A DNA stretch of 64,000 nucleotides from Erinaceus europaeus (lineage: Eukaryota; Chordata; Mammalia; Eulipotyphla; Erinaceidae). A program made the position numbers and the translations under genes. The first letter of the stretch is position 1, and every line of letters starts with the position of its first letter. The stretch spans positions 70,740,615 through 70,804,614 of the forward strand of contig NC_080179.1 of assembly GCF_950295315.1 (NCBI RefSeq), written 5' to 3'. The notes under the pieces are model-generated. The model worked only from the letters and a program-made list of their open reading frames with translations. It was not told the origin of the DNA and searched no databases. Shown here one piece after another: positions 23,476 to 33,750 of this stretch.

Positions 23476-23776
23476 AGAAGTTACTGAGGGAGTCGGGCGG
23501 TAGTGCAGCGGAATAAGCACAGGTGGTGCAAAGTGCAAGGACCGGCTTAAGGATCCCAATTCGAGCCCCCGAATCCCCACCTGTAGGGGGGTCGCTTCAC
23601 AAGCGATGAAGCAGGTCTGCAGGTGTCTATCTTTCTCTCCCCCTCTCTGTCTTCCCCTCCCCTCTCCATCTCTCTCTGTTCTATCCAACAACAATGGCAT
23701 CAATAATAACTACAGCAATAAAACAACAAGGGCAACAAAAGGGAATAAATATTTTTAGAAAAAAAGAAGTTACTGA
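23476..23776 (+). mobile_element. SINE, type A, with target duplication
   Basis: agaagttactga occurs on both sides (the 12-bp target duplication is included in the span). The head reads gggagtcgggcggtagtgca. Confidence 0.92.
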
Positions 23777-24339
23777 GAAAATATTTCATTTTCTTCTCCT
23801 GTTGGCCTGTATCTACACAATAGGTGAAGAAGGAGATCTAATAACTCAACATGTAAGCTTACACCCAGACTATTCTGTGGTGGGAGGTAAGAAAATTCAC
23901 TGACTGCTGTCCTAAGTTGGTATAAAAGGCTTAAACCAGATCCTGTCTTCTTTCTATGTGATATCACTTTGGATGCTACATACACAGGCAGGTAGTTGGG
24001 CTTGACCCACCCATTTCTCACAACTACTCCTCAAACTCACCACCGAAGCAGCTGTAAATGAATTAAGGCAGATATAATTATGGCAGGAAATCCTGTGGAC
24101 TTGCCACAGTGTGTGTTTGGAGGGTGGGGTGGGAATACATAACACACATACACAAAAGACCTTTCTGCTTATAAAGGATACCTTACTTCACCTAAATTCT
24201 ACAGAAATTATGTTCCAGTCTTTTTAGAACTGACTTATAAACAAAGATTTAGCAAATCACAGAATAATCAAGTAACTTTTAAGCTTTCTAGAAACAGTGA
24301 TTAGAAAGGTTACTGTTGACAGTAAACCATTAACCTCCC

Positions 24340-24457
24340 AATAAAGAAAAAAAAATCGGGGAAAAAAAAAGAATTGTGGTGGTGAGGTGTGGATCTATAC
24401 TCCTGTAATCTTACGATCTTGTAAACTATTATTAAATAACTAATAAAAAATTAATTA
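24340..24457 (+). mobile_element. L1 3' tail fragment
   Basis: ggtgaggtgtggatctatac, then cttgtaaactattattaaat and an A-rich end; a SINE follows directly. Confidence 0.5.
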
Positions 24458-24728
24458 GGGAGTCGGACAGTGGCGCAGCGGGTTAAGCGCACGTGGCACA
24501 AAGCGCAAGGACCGGCATAAGGATCCTGGTTCAAGCCCCCGGCTCCCCACCTGCAGGGGAGTCTCGCTTCACAGGCGGTGAAGCAGGTCTGCAGGTGTCT
24601 GTCTTTCTCTCTCCCTCTCTGTCTTGTCTCCCTCCTTTATCCATTTATCTCCGTCCTATCTAACAACAACAATAAAAAACAACAAGGGCAACAAAAGGGA
24701 AAGTAGATAAATATATTTTAAAAATTTA
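24458..24728 (+). mobile_element. SINE, type A
   Basis: gggagtcggacagtggcgca head; inserted at the A-rich end of an L1 fragment. Confidence 0.9.
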
Positions 24729-24836
24729 ATTTTAAAAATGAATTAAACAAGTGGAAAAAAGAAACATAAGACTTCTTATAGAGTTTCATCACCTGTTTTT
24801 AAAATTCTCATTTTAAACATTTTCTAAGTTTTTTTA

Positions 24837-25105
24837 TTATTTTTTTCCTTTTTTGTTGCCCTTGTTTTATCATTGTTGTGGTTATTATTATTGTTGTTGT
24901 TATTGATGTTGTTGTTGTTGGATAGGACAGAGAGAAATGGAGAGAGGTGGGGGAGACAGAGAGGGGGAGAGAAAGACAGACACCTGCAGACCTGCTTCAC
25001 TGCCTGTGATGTGATTCCCCTGCAGGTGGGGAGCCGGGGTTCGAACCGGGATCCTTACTCTGGTCTTTGCGCTTCGCCCCATGTGCACTACCACTGACCC
25101 CCTCA
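24837..25105 (-). mobile_element. SINE, type A
   Basis: Part of the head between gccccatgtgc and cactacc is deleted. Confidence 0.88.
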
Positions 25106-25370
25106 AAGTTTTTTTGACAACAGCACTGCTCAGCTTATGGGAGTGCTGAGGACTGCACCTAAGACTTCTGAATCTCAACCATGAAGATCTGTTGCACAAG
25201 CCTCTGTGCTATCTTTAAGATCATGTATTTATTTATTCAAGAGAAAGATAGAAGGAGAGAGAGAGAGAGAGAAAGAACCAGACATCACTCTGGTACATGT
25301 GCTGCCAGGGACTAAACTCAGGACCTCATGCTTGAGAGTCCAGTGCTTTATCCACTGTGCCACCTCCTTT
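25106..25370 (-). mobile_element. Two D-type SINE copies in a row
   Basis: Two cores, ctgaggactgcacctaagac and agggactaaactcaggacct, each ending in a ctgtgctatctt or ctgtgccacctc box. Confidence 0.6.
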
Positions 25371-25374
25371 CACC

Positions 25375-26125
25375 GTCTTCTTAAAGGAGAAATGCATTTA
25401 TAGCGTTTGAGGGACACATTTTTCAGCACCATCCCTACAAGGACAGCAGTAAAATTCATATAACCCCTGTGTTTCATGAAGTCTGTGCACATATGTAGTT
25501 CTCTTTTCTCAAACCCAGATTATATTCCTGAAATAGTGTGTGGACAGTAAAATCTTGAGGATATGTGTATATTTTTTAAAAAGTGGCTTGTCGATCAGAG
25601 AGAGACACAAAGTGGACACCACTTCTTTTACAAATGAAGTGTGTTATCATTTACATAAATCAAAGTGACAGTCTAGAGAGGTGGGCTCTTCCCCCATTTG
25701 ATTTATAAAATCTGTACATTTTACAGGACAGCTTTTCAACATGTTCCATACAATTACAATGCAGGCAGTCATCTGAAGGTAACATGTTTGTGTCAGTCAG
25801 AGCGTTCCCACTAGAAATAAATGTAAGTTGTCAGGGAAATGTGACAGGCAAGGTAATTTGGGCTTCAGATGGGAGGGGGGACTGCTGTCAGATTTGTGAC
25901 AGCTTTACCATGTGGGGTTCACTGCAAAGAATCATGAAAATGTGTTTTGAAAGTGACAGGTTTTCAAGGCAATATTTCGGACAGAATTTGAATGTCATTC
26001 ACTCAGCATATTGTTTTTGACATAGTGTCATTTAAAATAGGTTCATATTGGATTACTTTTTTTTAAAAAAAGTCAGTCACCAGGAATTCATTTAAAATTT
26101 TCACTCACTGAAATCTGACTGAATT
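25375..26125. other. Repeat-free intron sequence
   Basis: Island of about 750 bp between SINEs and an L1 piece in the W14-W13 intron; possible conserved non-coding sequence, not verifiable here. Confidence 0.4.
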
Positions 26126-26127
26126 TG

Positions 26128-26318
26128 ACTGAATTTGGAGTAGGGCACCAAAGTAAAAACCCTGGGTTGAGGGTGAGGGTGACTGTTCGGCTTCATGGGG
26201 CGGGTGGGATGGGACACAGTCTTTGGGTGGTGGGAATGGTGTTTATGTGCACTCCTATTAATTTGTAGTCATATAAATCACTATTTAATTAATATGAGAG
26301 AATGAAAAAAATTTTTTT
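26128..26318 (+). mobile_element. L1 3' UTR fragment
   Basis: agggcaccaaagtaaaaacc through ggtggtgggaatggtgttta to tatttaattaatatgagaga: the same sequence as in the copy B L1 at about 57,735-57,915. Confidence 0.85.
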
Positions 26319-26325
26319 CACTCAC

Positions 26326-26433
26326 ATCACTGGCGATGTTTCTTGATGCTTTGGCTGCGGTGATGGGGATGGCGTCACCCAGCACGTTATTGCCTTTGGC
26401 GATCAGGTCATGCCAGTCCCGTTTGTAACAGAC
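26326..26433 (-). CDS. NEB: Nebulin exon W14 (108 bp, module M7)
   Basis: 36 codons, VCYKRDWHDLIAKGNNVLGD to ASRNIASD. GNNVLGD replaces the usual KGYDLRxD of M7. The acceptor is gtttccaccccag and the donor gtgagtga. An L1 3' UTR remnant ends about 10 bp to the left, just past the donor. Confidence 0.95.
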
Positions 26434-26725
26434 CTGGGGTGGAAACAGAGCAAAGGGGGTCAGCATACTGTGGATCCATCAGCTAACATGAGCTCTCCGT
26501 GGCTGCCAGTGTTTTGGTTGCTTCCAACATGTAGCTAAAGGCATTTCCTACGGCAGGTAAAGCTTGAGGAAGTCACCTACGCTACAGTCTTTGTAGCATG
26601 AAACCCAGGGATTCCATGCTCACTATTCAGCTGGCATATACTGAAGAGGAATACTGGGGTGACAAAGTGGGTCCACTTATTTGTATTTTCCTAGAGCATA
26701 AAAGCTTTCTTTACATTAAAAAAAA

Positions 26726-26990
26726 AGGGAGTTGGCGGTAGCGCAGCAGGTTAAGCGCACATGACGCAAAGCACAAGGACGGGCGTAAGGATGACGGGTT
26801 CGAACCCCCGGCTCCCCACCTGCAGGGGAGTCGCTTCACAGGCGGTGAAGCAGGTCTGCAGGTGTCTATCTTTCTCTCCCCCTCTCTGTCTCTCCCTCCT
26901 CTCTCCATTTCTCTCTGTCCTATCCAACATCGACGACATCAACAACAATAATAACTACAACAATAAAAACACAAGGGCAACAAAAGGGAA

Positions 26991-27020
<30 letters not shown>
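26726..27020 (+). mobile_element. SINE, type A
   Basis: gggagttggcggtagcgcag head and an expanded aaat tail. Confidence 0.9.
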
Positions 27021-27021
<1 letters not shown>

Positions 27022-27257
27022 CTAGGTCAACAGTGCAGAGATTTTTAGAGGCACAGGTATTGGTCACCCTGCAGAGGAGAAAATTATTTGCTTTACAATT
27101 GGCTACTCATGAAAAGATGAACTCAAGAGAGAGCATTACCACGGCAGGGGCAGCGGGAGAAATGAACTTACATAACTACCAAGGCCTTCTCCTGCTCAGA
27201 CTCCCTATTATTTATCACTGAGTCTAGGTTTCACACCTCATTGAAGAGCCTACTCAC

Positions 27258-27362
27258 ATCACTTATGTTGTAAGCGTTGCACTTGGCCTGGAGGAACTGC
27301 GGAAGGTCGGGACTCATTGTGTATTTATGCTTCATGTCTTCTCCCTTGGCTTTGTATAAGAT
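27258..27362 (-). CDS. NEB: Nebulin exon W15 (105 bp, module M6)
   Basis: 35 codons, ILYKAKGEDMKHKYTMSPDL to NAYNISD. The acceptor is gtgtgttgcag and the donor gtgagtag. Confidence 0.95.
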
Positions 27363-27439
27363 CTGCAACACACAGTCACACAAACAAAGTCTGTTACAGA
27401 GAAAATGCAGCAACTGCAGCTCAAAGGAGTTTTTCACTC

Positions 27440-27480
27440 TATGAATGAATGAATGAATGAATGAATGAATGAATGAATGC
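27440..27480. repeat. (ATGA)n microsatellite
   Basis: Ten tandem atga units in the intron about 80 bp to the right of exon W15. Confidence 0.93.
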
Positions 27481-28002
27481 GTCTGATGTCCCTTTAACTC
27501 TTAACACAGAATTTTCCTCTAGAGCTGATGCTAGCCAGCTCATAAACAGACAACACTGCAACTTCTACCAAGACAAATAAAAACATCTATATTATTGATA
27601 AATTCAGAGGTGCAGAACTGTATTCCCATATTTATTATTATCCTGTATTAATAATTCATATTTGAAAAGCAAATATGTAAAACTTAATGTGGAGTCAAAC
27701 ATGATAAATTTGACACTAAAAAGTGTCTGAGATTTAAGTTTTAAATGTTGTTTGCATGTGTTTAGTGCTAAAGTAGAACTTTTGACCATCTTCACAAATC
27801 TACCCAACAACAGTATTTCAAAGGTAGTTGAAAAGGAGAGAAGTGTTTAAAAAGACAATAGAAAGCAGGATAGAAGAAAGCAAAACATTAGCTTTCAAAC
27901 AGAAAGTAACCAGCACTGCTATTTTAATTAAATAAAGTCAATAATGACATTTAAAGGAAAAGATATTGGCTTAGAAATACAGAAAATCTGGTCTGCTATT
28001 TT
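27481..28002. other. A/T-rich intron sequence
   Basis: No repeat recognised between the ATGA and TTTC microsatellites. Confidence 0.45.
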
Positions 28003-28037
28003 TCCTTTCTTTTCTCTTCTTTTCTCCTCTTTTCTCT

Positions 28038-28085
<48 letters not shown>

Positions 28086-28086
28086 T
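28003..28086. repeat. (TTTC)n microsatellite
   Basis: tttc units preceded by ttttctcttc variants, ahead of a D-type SINE in minus orientation. Confidence 0.92.
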
Positions 28087-28200
28087 TTAACCAGGGCACT
28101 GCTCAGCTCTGACTTATGTTGGTGAGGATTGAACCTGGGACTCTGGAGCCTCAGGCATAAGAGTCTGCTTGTATAACCATTATGCTATCTCCCCCTCCCA
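28087..28200 (-). mobile_element. SINE, type D
   Basis: gaggattgaacctgggactc core, ending accattatgctatctccccc. Confidence 0.72.
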
Positions 28201-28262
28201 TGAACTGCTATTTATTCAAGTCTCCAGCCATCCTCCCCCCTTCCTCGCTCCACTATACTCAC

Positions 28263-28469
28263 ATCGCTGACTTGCTGTGTGTTCTGTTTTGCCTGCACCA
28301 TAACTGGAGAGTCCACAATGCTCGTAAATTTGAGGGTATCAGGATGTTGTCTGTACTTCTTTTCATTCAAGGCATCACCTGCCTTTTTGACTTTTTCTAC
28401 ATCAAGACTTCCAATAGGTATCCAGCCAATGCCTTTCATCCAAGTGTTGTAGTCTTCCTTGTAGGCATT
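28263..28469 (-). CDS. NEB: Nebulin exon W16 (207 bp, modules M4-M5, WLKGIGW)
   Basis: 69 codons starting [20 protein letters not shown] and ending NTQQVSD. Only 105 bp of intron separate it from W17, the shortest gap in the regular part of the window along with A5-A6 and A1-A2. The donor is gtgagtat. Confidence 0.95.
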
Positions 28470-28574
28470 CTACAGCAAAGGGGAAGATAAACAAAGAAGT
28501 GAGGGCCCCAGGATGCAGCTATGAGTATTTGCTCCTTTGATGGGAGTTGCCTCAGTAGAGTAAATGTCACTTAC

Positions 28575-28886
28575 GTCACTGTGGATCTGCATCCTGTTCT
28601 TAGACAGCTCTAAGTCCATGGCATCAGGCAGGTAGGTGTAATGATGGAGAGAATGTTTATAGTTAACATTGCTGATAACATCCTGTGCTTTCTTAGCTGC
28701 CACAACGTTGAACATATCACGGGGTGTGTTGTACTTGGTTTTTGTCTTCTCGTAATCTTTTTTATACTCCCGTTCTGACTGTAGCTTGGCCACATTCATA
28801 TAGTGAACCAGTTTGGGATCATCCTGGAGACTTTGGAAGCCAACCATCTTCCCTTTGGCTTTTTCAAAATCCTTTTTGTACTGAAC
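28575..28886 (-). CDS. NEB: Nebulin exon W17 (312 bp, modules M1-M3)
   Basis: 104 codons from VQYKKDFEKAKGKMVGFQSL to NRMQIHSD. M2 is REYKKDYEKTKTKYNTPRD and M3 contains YLPDAMDLEL. The acceptor is gtctccaatag and the donor gtaagtga. Confidence 0.96.
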
Positions 28887-28929
28887 CTATTGGAGACAAA
28901 GGTGGGCATGCTTTTTAAACAAGTTAGGA

Positions 28930-29135
28930 GAAGCCACGTAGTGGCACACCCAGTAGATCTCACGTTACCTTCTGCAAGGACCTGGTTTCAAGCACCAGGT
29001 TCCCAGCTGCATGGGAGAAATTTCATGAGTGGTGAAGCAGTGCTATAAGGTGGCTTCCCCCCCCCCCCAACCTCTCCCTTCCCTTTTCAGTTTGTCTCTT
29101 TGCTAACAAATAAAGGAAAGGAAGCAAAAATAAAT
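28930..29135 (+). mobile_element. SINE, type B, diverged
   Basis: gtagtggcacacccagtaga head and a C/T-rich end. Confidence 0.65.
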
Positions 29136-29637
29136 TTAAAAAAAAAAACCAAGTGACTCTAATTAATAACAAGAGGAAAATGAGGTTCCTTGGAAAAGAT
29201 CGGGAAAGGCAGTCAGGGAGACATTCAGGATCAGGGTGTTTAGGACACAGACATCTGTGTTTCCATGGTAAAACATTGACATCAGTGGACTGTGAACTCA
29301 ATTTCAGACATCAGTAAAGTTGCACTTGGAATATGGGGAGGGGGGATCAAAGTTGGAATATGAGGAAGGGGAATCAAAAGGAAGGACTGTGGTTTCACGT
29401 AAGATGGAGATACTGAGCAAAGAGAGAAGTTAACCCTCAAGAAAAGAGCCCAGGGAAGTCAGAGCAGACCCGCCATATGCAAACCAGGAGTCCAGGGCAA
29501 ACAGAAAAACAAACAAATCTATCATGGGAGAAAACAAGTGAAAGTCTGACTCAGTTTTTTTTTAAATCTCAAAGAGCATGCTGCCTTCTTCCCACCTGGG
29601 AGAAATAAAATAGGAGAGGAATCAAATTTTCTTAGTT

Positions 29638-29965
29638 GGAGGGCTAGGGAGATAGCAACATAGAAATGCAACAACTACAAGGAAATTCATGTCTGAGGCT
29701 CCAGAGGTCCCCAAAGCCATTCTCCAATGCTGAGCGGTGGTCTTGTGTGTCCTGTGTCTATCTTTGTCTCTGTCTCTTTCTCAATAACATAAAGTATATT
29801 ACAAAAAATCCCTAGCATCCCAGGAGGTGGCACAATGAACAAATCACTGAGCTATGAAGCTGAGGTCCTCAGTTCAAGTGCCAGCAATACATTGCTAGAA
29901 TGATGCTCTGGTTCTCTTTCTCTTCCCTTCTCTCTATCATGAATAAATAAATACTTTAAAAAAAA
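29638..29965 (+). mobile_element. Two D-type SINE copies in a row
   Basis: Heads ggctagggagatagcaacat and ggaggtggcacaatgaacaa, each followed by a ctcaggttcc-like core and a CT-rich end. Confidence 0.55.
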
Positions 29966-29984
29966 AAAAAAAGATCCCTAGCGG

Positions 29985-30200
29985 GGCCAGGTGGTAACAC
30001 ACCTGGCTGAGTATACACTTTACAAGGTGCAAGGACCCAGGTTCAAGCCCCTGGTCCCCCCACCTGCAGGGGGAAAGCTTTGCGAGTGGTGAAGTATTGT
30101 TGCAGGTGTCTCTCTCTTTCCCTCTCTATTACCCCCTTCTTTCTTGATTTCTGGCTATCTCTATCTAAGTAATAAATAAAGACAATAAAAAATTTTTAAA
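29985..30200 (+). mobile_element. SINE, type B
   Basis: ggggccaggtggtaacacac head and ggttcaagcccctggtcc box. Confidence 0.82.
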
Positions 30201-30424
30201 GTAGATCCTTATCTGTAGTGGAGTCTAATGAGTAACTATAATGACTACTAGAGTCAGCCCGTAGAAACAATGATGTCTAATGGGACAGTGAGGGGAAGGC
30301 AATCATGCAGACTTTGAGATGAGACTTATCATCAAGAGGCTATTACGATTTAAATGACAAGCAATGGTCGTCATTCCCATCAGAGATGGGTAGTGTGCGT
30401 TTCAAATTTTAAATTAAAAGGCTT

Positions 30425-30595
30425 GATTAGAACTGACCACACACATTACCATGTTCAAGCCCATGGTTCCCCATCTGCAAGGGGAAAGTGTCACAAAAGA
30501 AAAAGCAGTACTGCAGATGTCTCTCTGTCTCCTCCACTTCTCTCAAGTTATCTCTGTCCTGTCAAAATTAATTAACTGATTGGTTGATTAAAGAA
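30425..30595 (+). mobile_element. SINE, type B, partial
   Basis: Starts near the B box (atgttcaagcccatggttcc). Confidence 0.6.
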
Positions 30596-30808
30596 AAGAA
30601 CTGACCAGAAAAGGATACAACCACCCTAACCACCTCACTCCCCCAAGAAAGCTCAGGTTCATTTGGGGAACAGCTTTGTCCTTTACTTCCCTTTTCAGGA
30701 GTGATCACCCAGACTTGCTTCCAGTCAGAGACAGTGGTCATGCACGGGGTATGGGGACATTGGGATAGGCTGATGGGCCACATGTGACCAACCACCTGTT
30801 GAACTTAC

Positions 30809-30916
30809 ATCACTGGCTGCCTGCCTCGCAGCCTTGGCAGCTTTGATGGGAATAGCGTCAATTCTCAGGTCATATCCCTTCTTGCCCAGATCTTTCAAGT
30901 CAGCCTTGTACATATT
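30809..30916 (-). CDS. NEB: Nebulin exon W18 (108 bp, module M7)
   Basis: 36 codons, NMYKADLKDLGKKGYDLRID to AARQAASD. The acceptor is ttttttttcag and the donor gtaagttc. Confidence 0.95.
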
Positions 30917-30992
30917 CTGAAAAAAAAGATCAATGAAAACAGTTCACATGCCATCCTTAGGGAAGGCATAATGGGCAATCAGCATTTGAATG

Positions 30993-30993
<1 letters not shown>

Positions 30994-31045
<52 letters not shown>
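30994..31045. repeat. (CA)n microsatellite next to a splice donor
   Basis: About 26 CA units on the plus strand, i.e. (GT)n on the transcribed sense, starting directly at the donor of exon W19. Confidence 0.97.
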
Positions 31046-31048
<3 letters not shown>

Positions 31049-31049
31049 C

Positions 31050-31154
31050 CTCACTAATGTTGTAGGCATTCACTTTAGCCTGAATGAACTGGGGCAGGTC
31101 TGCAGGCAGGCTGTATTTATGAAGCATTTCCTCTCCTTTGGCTTTGTAGACAAT
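31050..31154 (-). CDS. NEB: Nebulin exon W19 (105 bp, module M6)
   Basis: 35 codons, [20 protein letters not shown] to NAYNISE; the last residue is E, as I recall for human. The donor GAG|gtaggtgtgtg runs directly into a long GT repeat, so the exon-intron junction sits at the edge of a microsatellite. Confidence 0.95.
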
Positions 31155-31286
31155 CTGGAAGAGAAGCAAAACACATCAGCAGTGCAGGGAACTGGGCTCA
31201 TGCATAAGAAAGTCATCTCAGAGCAGACCAGGCTGTCTGGCGGTGCTTTTTATTAAAGACACTCTATAGATAGCAGGCTGATGAAA

Positions 31287-31374
31287 TATTGGATTATCCG
31301 AAAAGTCATGACACACTTTTTTATAGAAAAAAATATATATAGAGAAAAGCATGTCACGACTTTTCCAACAACCT
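31287..31374. mobile_element. Mariner-like miniature inverted-repeat element
   Basis: The left end tattggattatccgaaaag and the right end cttttccaacaacc are imperfect inverted repeats (about 25 bp each, sharing GAAAAGTC-TGACA), spaced by an A/T-rich core. The start TA-TTGG-TTxTCC-AAAAGTC resembles the terminal repeats of mammalian-hosted mariners. The TA duplication is clear only on the left. It has no coding capacity. Confidence 0.55.
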
Positions 31375-31500
31375 GATCGCTCACTTAGTGCACTGCTTTG
31401 TCATGTGTGCAACTCGTGTTTGACCCCTGCTCCCACTAAACTGGAGGATGCCTCAATGATGTGGTTGGTGTCTTTGATCTTCTCTATCTCTATTATGATG
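31375..31500 (+). mobile_element. tRNA-related SINE fragment of another family
   Basis: The sequence gcactgctttgtcatgtgtg, then gtttgacccctgctcccact and a pyrimidine-rich end, looks like a tRNA-derived SINE (B-box like part 'gtttgaccc'). It sits between the mariner-like element and the reverse transcriptase remnant. A similar body occurs at about 2,450-2,560. Confidence 0.4.
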
Positions 31501-31511
31501 ATGACAGTGGC

Positions 31512-32995
31512 ACTCTCTGTGTGTTACAAACTCCTTGAGAGGCTGCTTCTGTCACGAATTTCTCCTCTTACAGAGAAATTCCTATCACCCGCCCAAGCTG
31601 GTTTCTGCCCAGGAAGATCTACCTGCGAACAAGTCCTGGCCCTCTCAACTTACATTGAAAATGGATTCCAGAAGAATTTAAAGACAGGTGCTATCTTTGT
31701 TGATCTCACAGCAGCCTATGACACAGTCTGACACCGTGGTCTCCTAGTCAAGATCTCAAGATGCCTGCCTCCATGGGTGGCCAACATTATATCGTTTCTT
31801 CTCCAAAACAGAAGATTCCGGGTGCATCTGGGTGACAAGTCTAGCAGATGGAGACTTGTCTCAAGTGGCCTCCCTCAGGGCTCTGTTCTGGCTCCTACGC
31901 TATTTAATACTTACATCAATGACCTCCCAGAAACTTCCTCAAGGAAGTTCATCTACGCCAATGACATCTGCTGTGCTACTCAGGCATCCAAGTTCGACAT
32001 CCTCGAGGAAACACTCACGAAAGACATGTCTCTGATATCTGATTACTGTAAAAAATGGCGACTAATCCCTAGCACTGCAAAAACAGTATCATCTGTTTTC
32101 CATCTACACCATGCCTCGGCCTCGCGTGAGCTTAATGTGCAGCATGACAATACGAGAATCCGGCATGAAGCCCAGCCAGTCTATCTTGGCATTACTCTCG
32201 ATCGCACCCTGTCATTTCACGAACATCTCATAAAAACTGCAGCAAAGGTGGACGCGAGGAATCACATCATTGCAAGACTGGCCAGCTCCTCATGGGGCGC
32301 GAGTGCTTCCACACTACGATCATCATCTCTGGCATTATGCTATTCCACTGCAGAATACTGTGCCCCAGGATGGTTCCGTAGCCCCCATGTCCACTTGGTC
32401 GATTCCAAATTATATTCCTCCATGAGGATCATTTCTGGAACCATCCGTTCCACCCCGGTTCCATGGCTGCCGGTTCTTAGCAACATCGCCCCGCCAGATA
32501 TTCGTCGGGATGCGGCATCATCTAAGTTCATTTCCCACGTCTACGCTCGACCGGACCTGCCAATATACGCAGATATCTTCGCCCACCCTGTCCAATGCCT
32601 GACGTCTCGTCATCCAATCTGGTCTCCTACGGCTACACTGAACTTCTCTGTTCCAGACTCTTGGAAACAGAGTTGGCAGTCAGCTGAGGTCAAGAACAAA
32701 CACCTCATCACAGACCCCTGCGAGCGTCCACCCGGCTTTGACCTAGCACGTTATGATTGGGCCCTCCTCAATCGCTATCGAACAGGCCATGGCCGGTGTG
32801 CCACTATGTTCCATCGCTGGGGAGCCAGAGATGACCCAAACTGCCCCTGCAGCTCCAGACAGACTATGACCCACATAGTCAACGACTGCCACCTCTCCAG
32901 ATTCAAAGGAGGTCTCAAAACTTTACATCAGGCTCAACCTGACGCTGTTGACTGGCTACAGAAGAAGGGCAAACGCTAGAAGAAGAAGAGGAACT
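31512..32995 (+). mobile_element. Non-L1 LINE (Jockey/CR1-like), 5'-truncated, degenerate
   Basis: Translation gives reverse transcriptase motifs in order: GFCPGRST, AIFVDLTAAYDTV (motif A with Asp), SSGLPQGSVLAPTLFN (motif B), IYAND at the catalytic YADD box, and YLGITLDRTLSF. A C-terminal CPC...H...C cysteine-histidine cluster follows. An in-frame TGA at 31,729 splits the frame, and the second catalytic Asp is Asn. From 31,777 a 400-codon frame is open to the stop at 32,977. The 3' end is a short run of AAG units just after the stop, as expected for a LINE tail. The domain order and motifs are those of Jockey/CR1-group elements, not L1 or RTE. It lies in sense opposite to NEB in the intron between W19 and W20. 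Confidence 0.85.
31777..32979 (+). pseudogene. Reverse transcriptase C-terminal part, 400 codons open
   Basis: Frame covering RT motifs B to E, the thumb and the C-terminal Zn-cluster region (DDPNCPCSSRQTMTHIVNDC). The ATG at its start is probably just an internal Met, since motif A lies upstream in the same frame before the stop. The YAND substitution should abolish catalysis. Few disruptions over 1.4 kb suggest a fairly young copy. Confidence 0.82.
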
Positions 32996-33112
32996 GTTTC
33001 TTTTACCTTCCTCCCCTTGGAAAGTAATGTCACATGTCTGAACAGATGGTCAGCACAGAATATGCAACCCTCTAAAGAAATGAACTGGGTCAACTTTTTA
33101 AACAAAAGCTGG

Positions 33113-33197
33113 GGAGTTGCTCACATCACTGAGTCTAACTGCTCACATCACTGAGTTGCTCACATCACTGAGTTGCTCACATCACTGAGTCTAACTG
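33113..33197. repeat. Short tandem repeat mimicking nebulin exon ends
   Basis: Four copies of gctcacatcactgagt spaced by t or by ctaact. On the NEB sense strand each reads CAGTGAT|GTGAGC, the same as the usual exon end (Ser-Asp codons) plus a good donor site. No open nebulin module is attached. Confidence 0.8.
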
Positions 33198-33247
33198 CAG
33201 GTGAAGAATACATTTGGACACAAATATGTCGGTATTAGACAGCAGTT

Positions 33248-33345
33248 ATTAAAAGACAAGATGGCTCAGTAGTAAAGTGCATACCTTCTGTGACTGAGAC
33301 CCATGTATGAGGTCCTGGGTCCAACACCCAGCACTGCATAAAATG
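33248..33345 (+). mobile_element. SINE, type D
   Basis: gatggctcagtagtaaagtg head and ggtcctgggtccaacaccca core. Confidence 0.55.
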
Positions 33346-33354
33346 TAGGAATGG

Positions 33355-33645
33355 GGGAGCTGGGCGGTAGCGCAGCGGATTAAGCACACGTGGCACAAAG
33401 TGCAAGGACCAGCAGAAGGATCCTGGTTGGTGCCCCCGGCTCCCCACCTGCAGGGGAGTCACTTCACAGGCGGTGAAGCAGGTCTGCAGGTGTCCGTCTT
33501 TCTCTCCCCCTCTCCGTCTCCCCCTCCTCTCTCCATGTCTCTCTGTGCTATCCAACAGCAATGATATCATCAACAACAACAATAATAACTACAACAATAA
33601 AAAACAATAAGGGCAACAAAAGGGAAAATAAATAAATATTAAAAT
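33355..33645 (+). mobile_element. SINE, type A
   Basis: ggggagctgggcggtagcgc head; flanked by aaaatgtaggaatgggg on both sides, a target duplication. Confidence 0.92.
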
Positions 33646-33750
33646 TTAAAATGTAGGAATGGGGCTTGATCTTCTTTCTCTCACATATAAATGCACTATT
33701 AAATATCTATTAATAATATATGTTTTAGAATATGATAGATTAATACTTAC

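Noticed and set aside
31351..31731. A genuine N-terminal start for the LINE protein at 31,351
   Set aside because: The first part of this frame runs through the mariner-like and SINE-like pieces; LINE similarity begins only at about 31,512.
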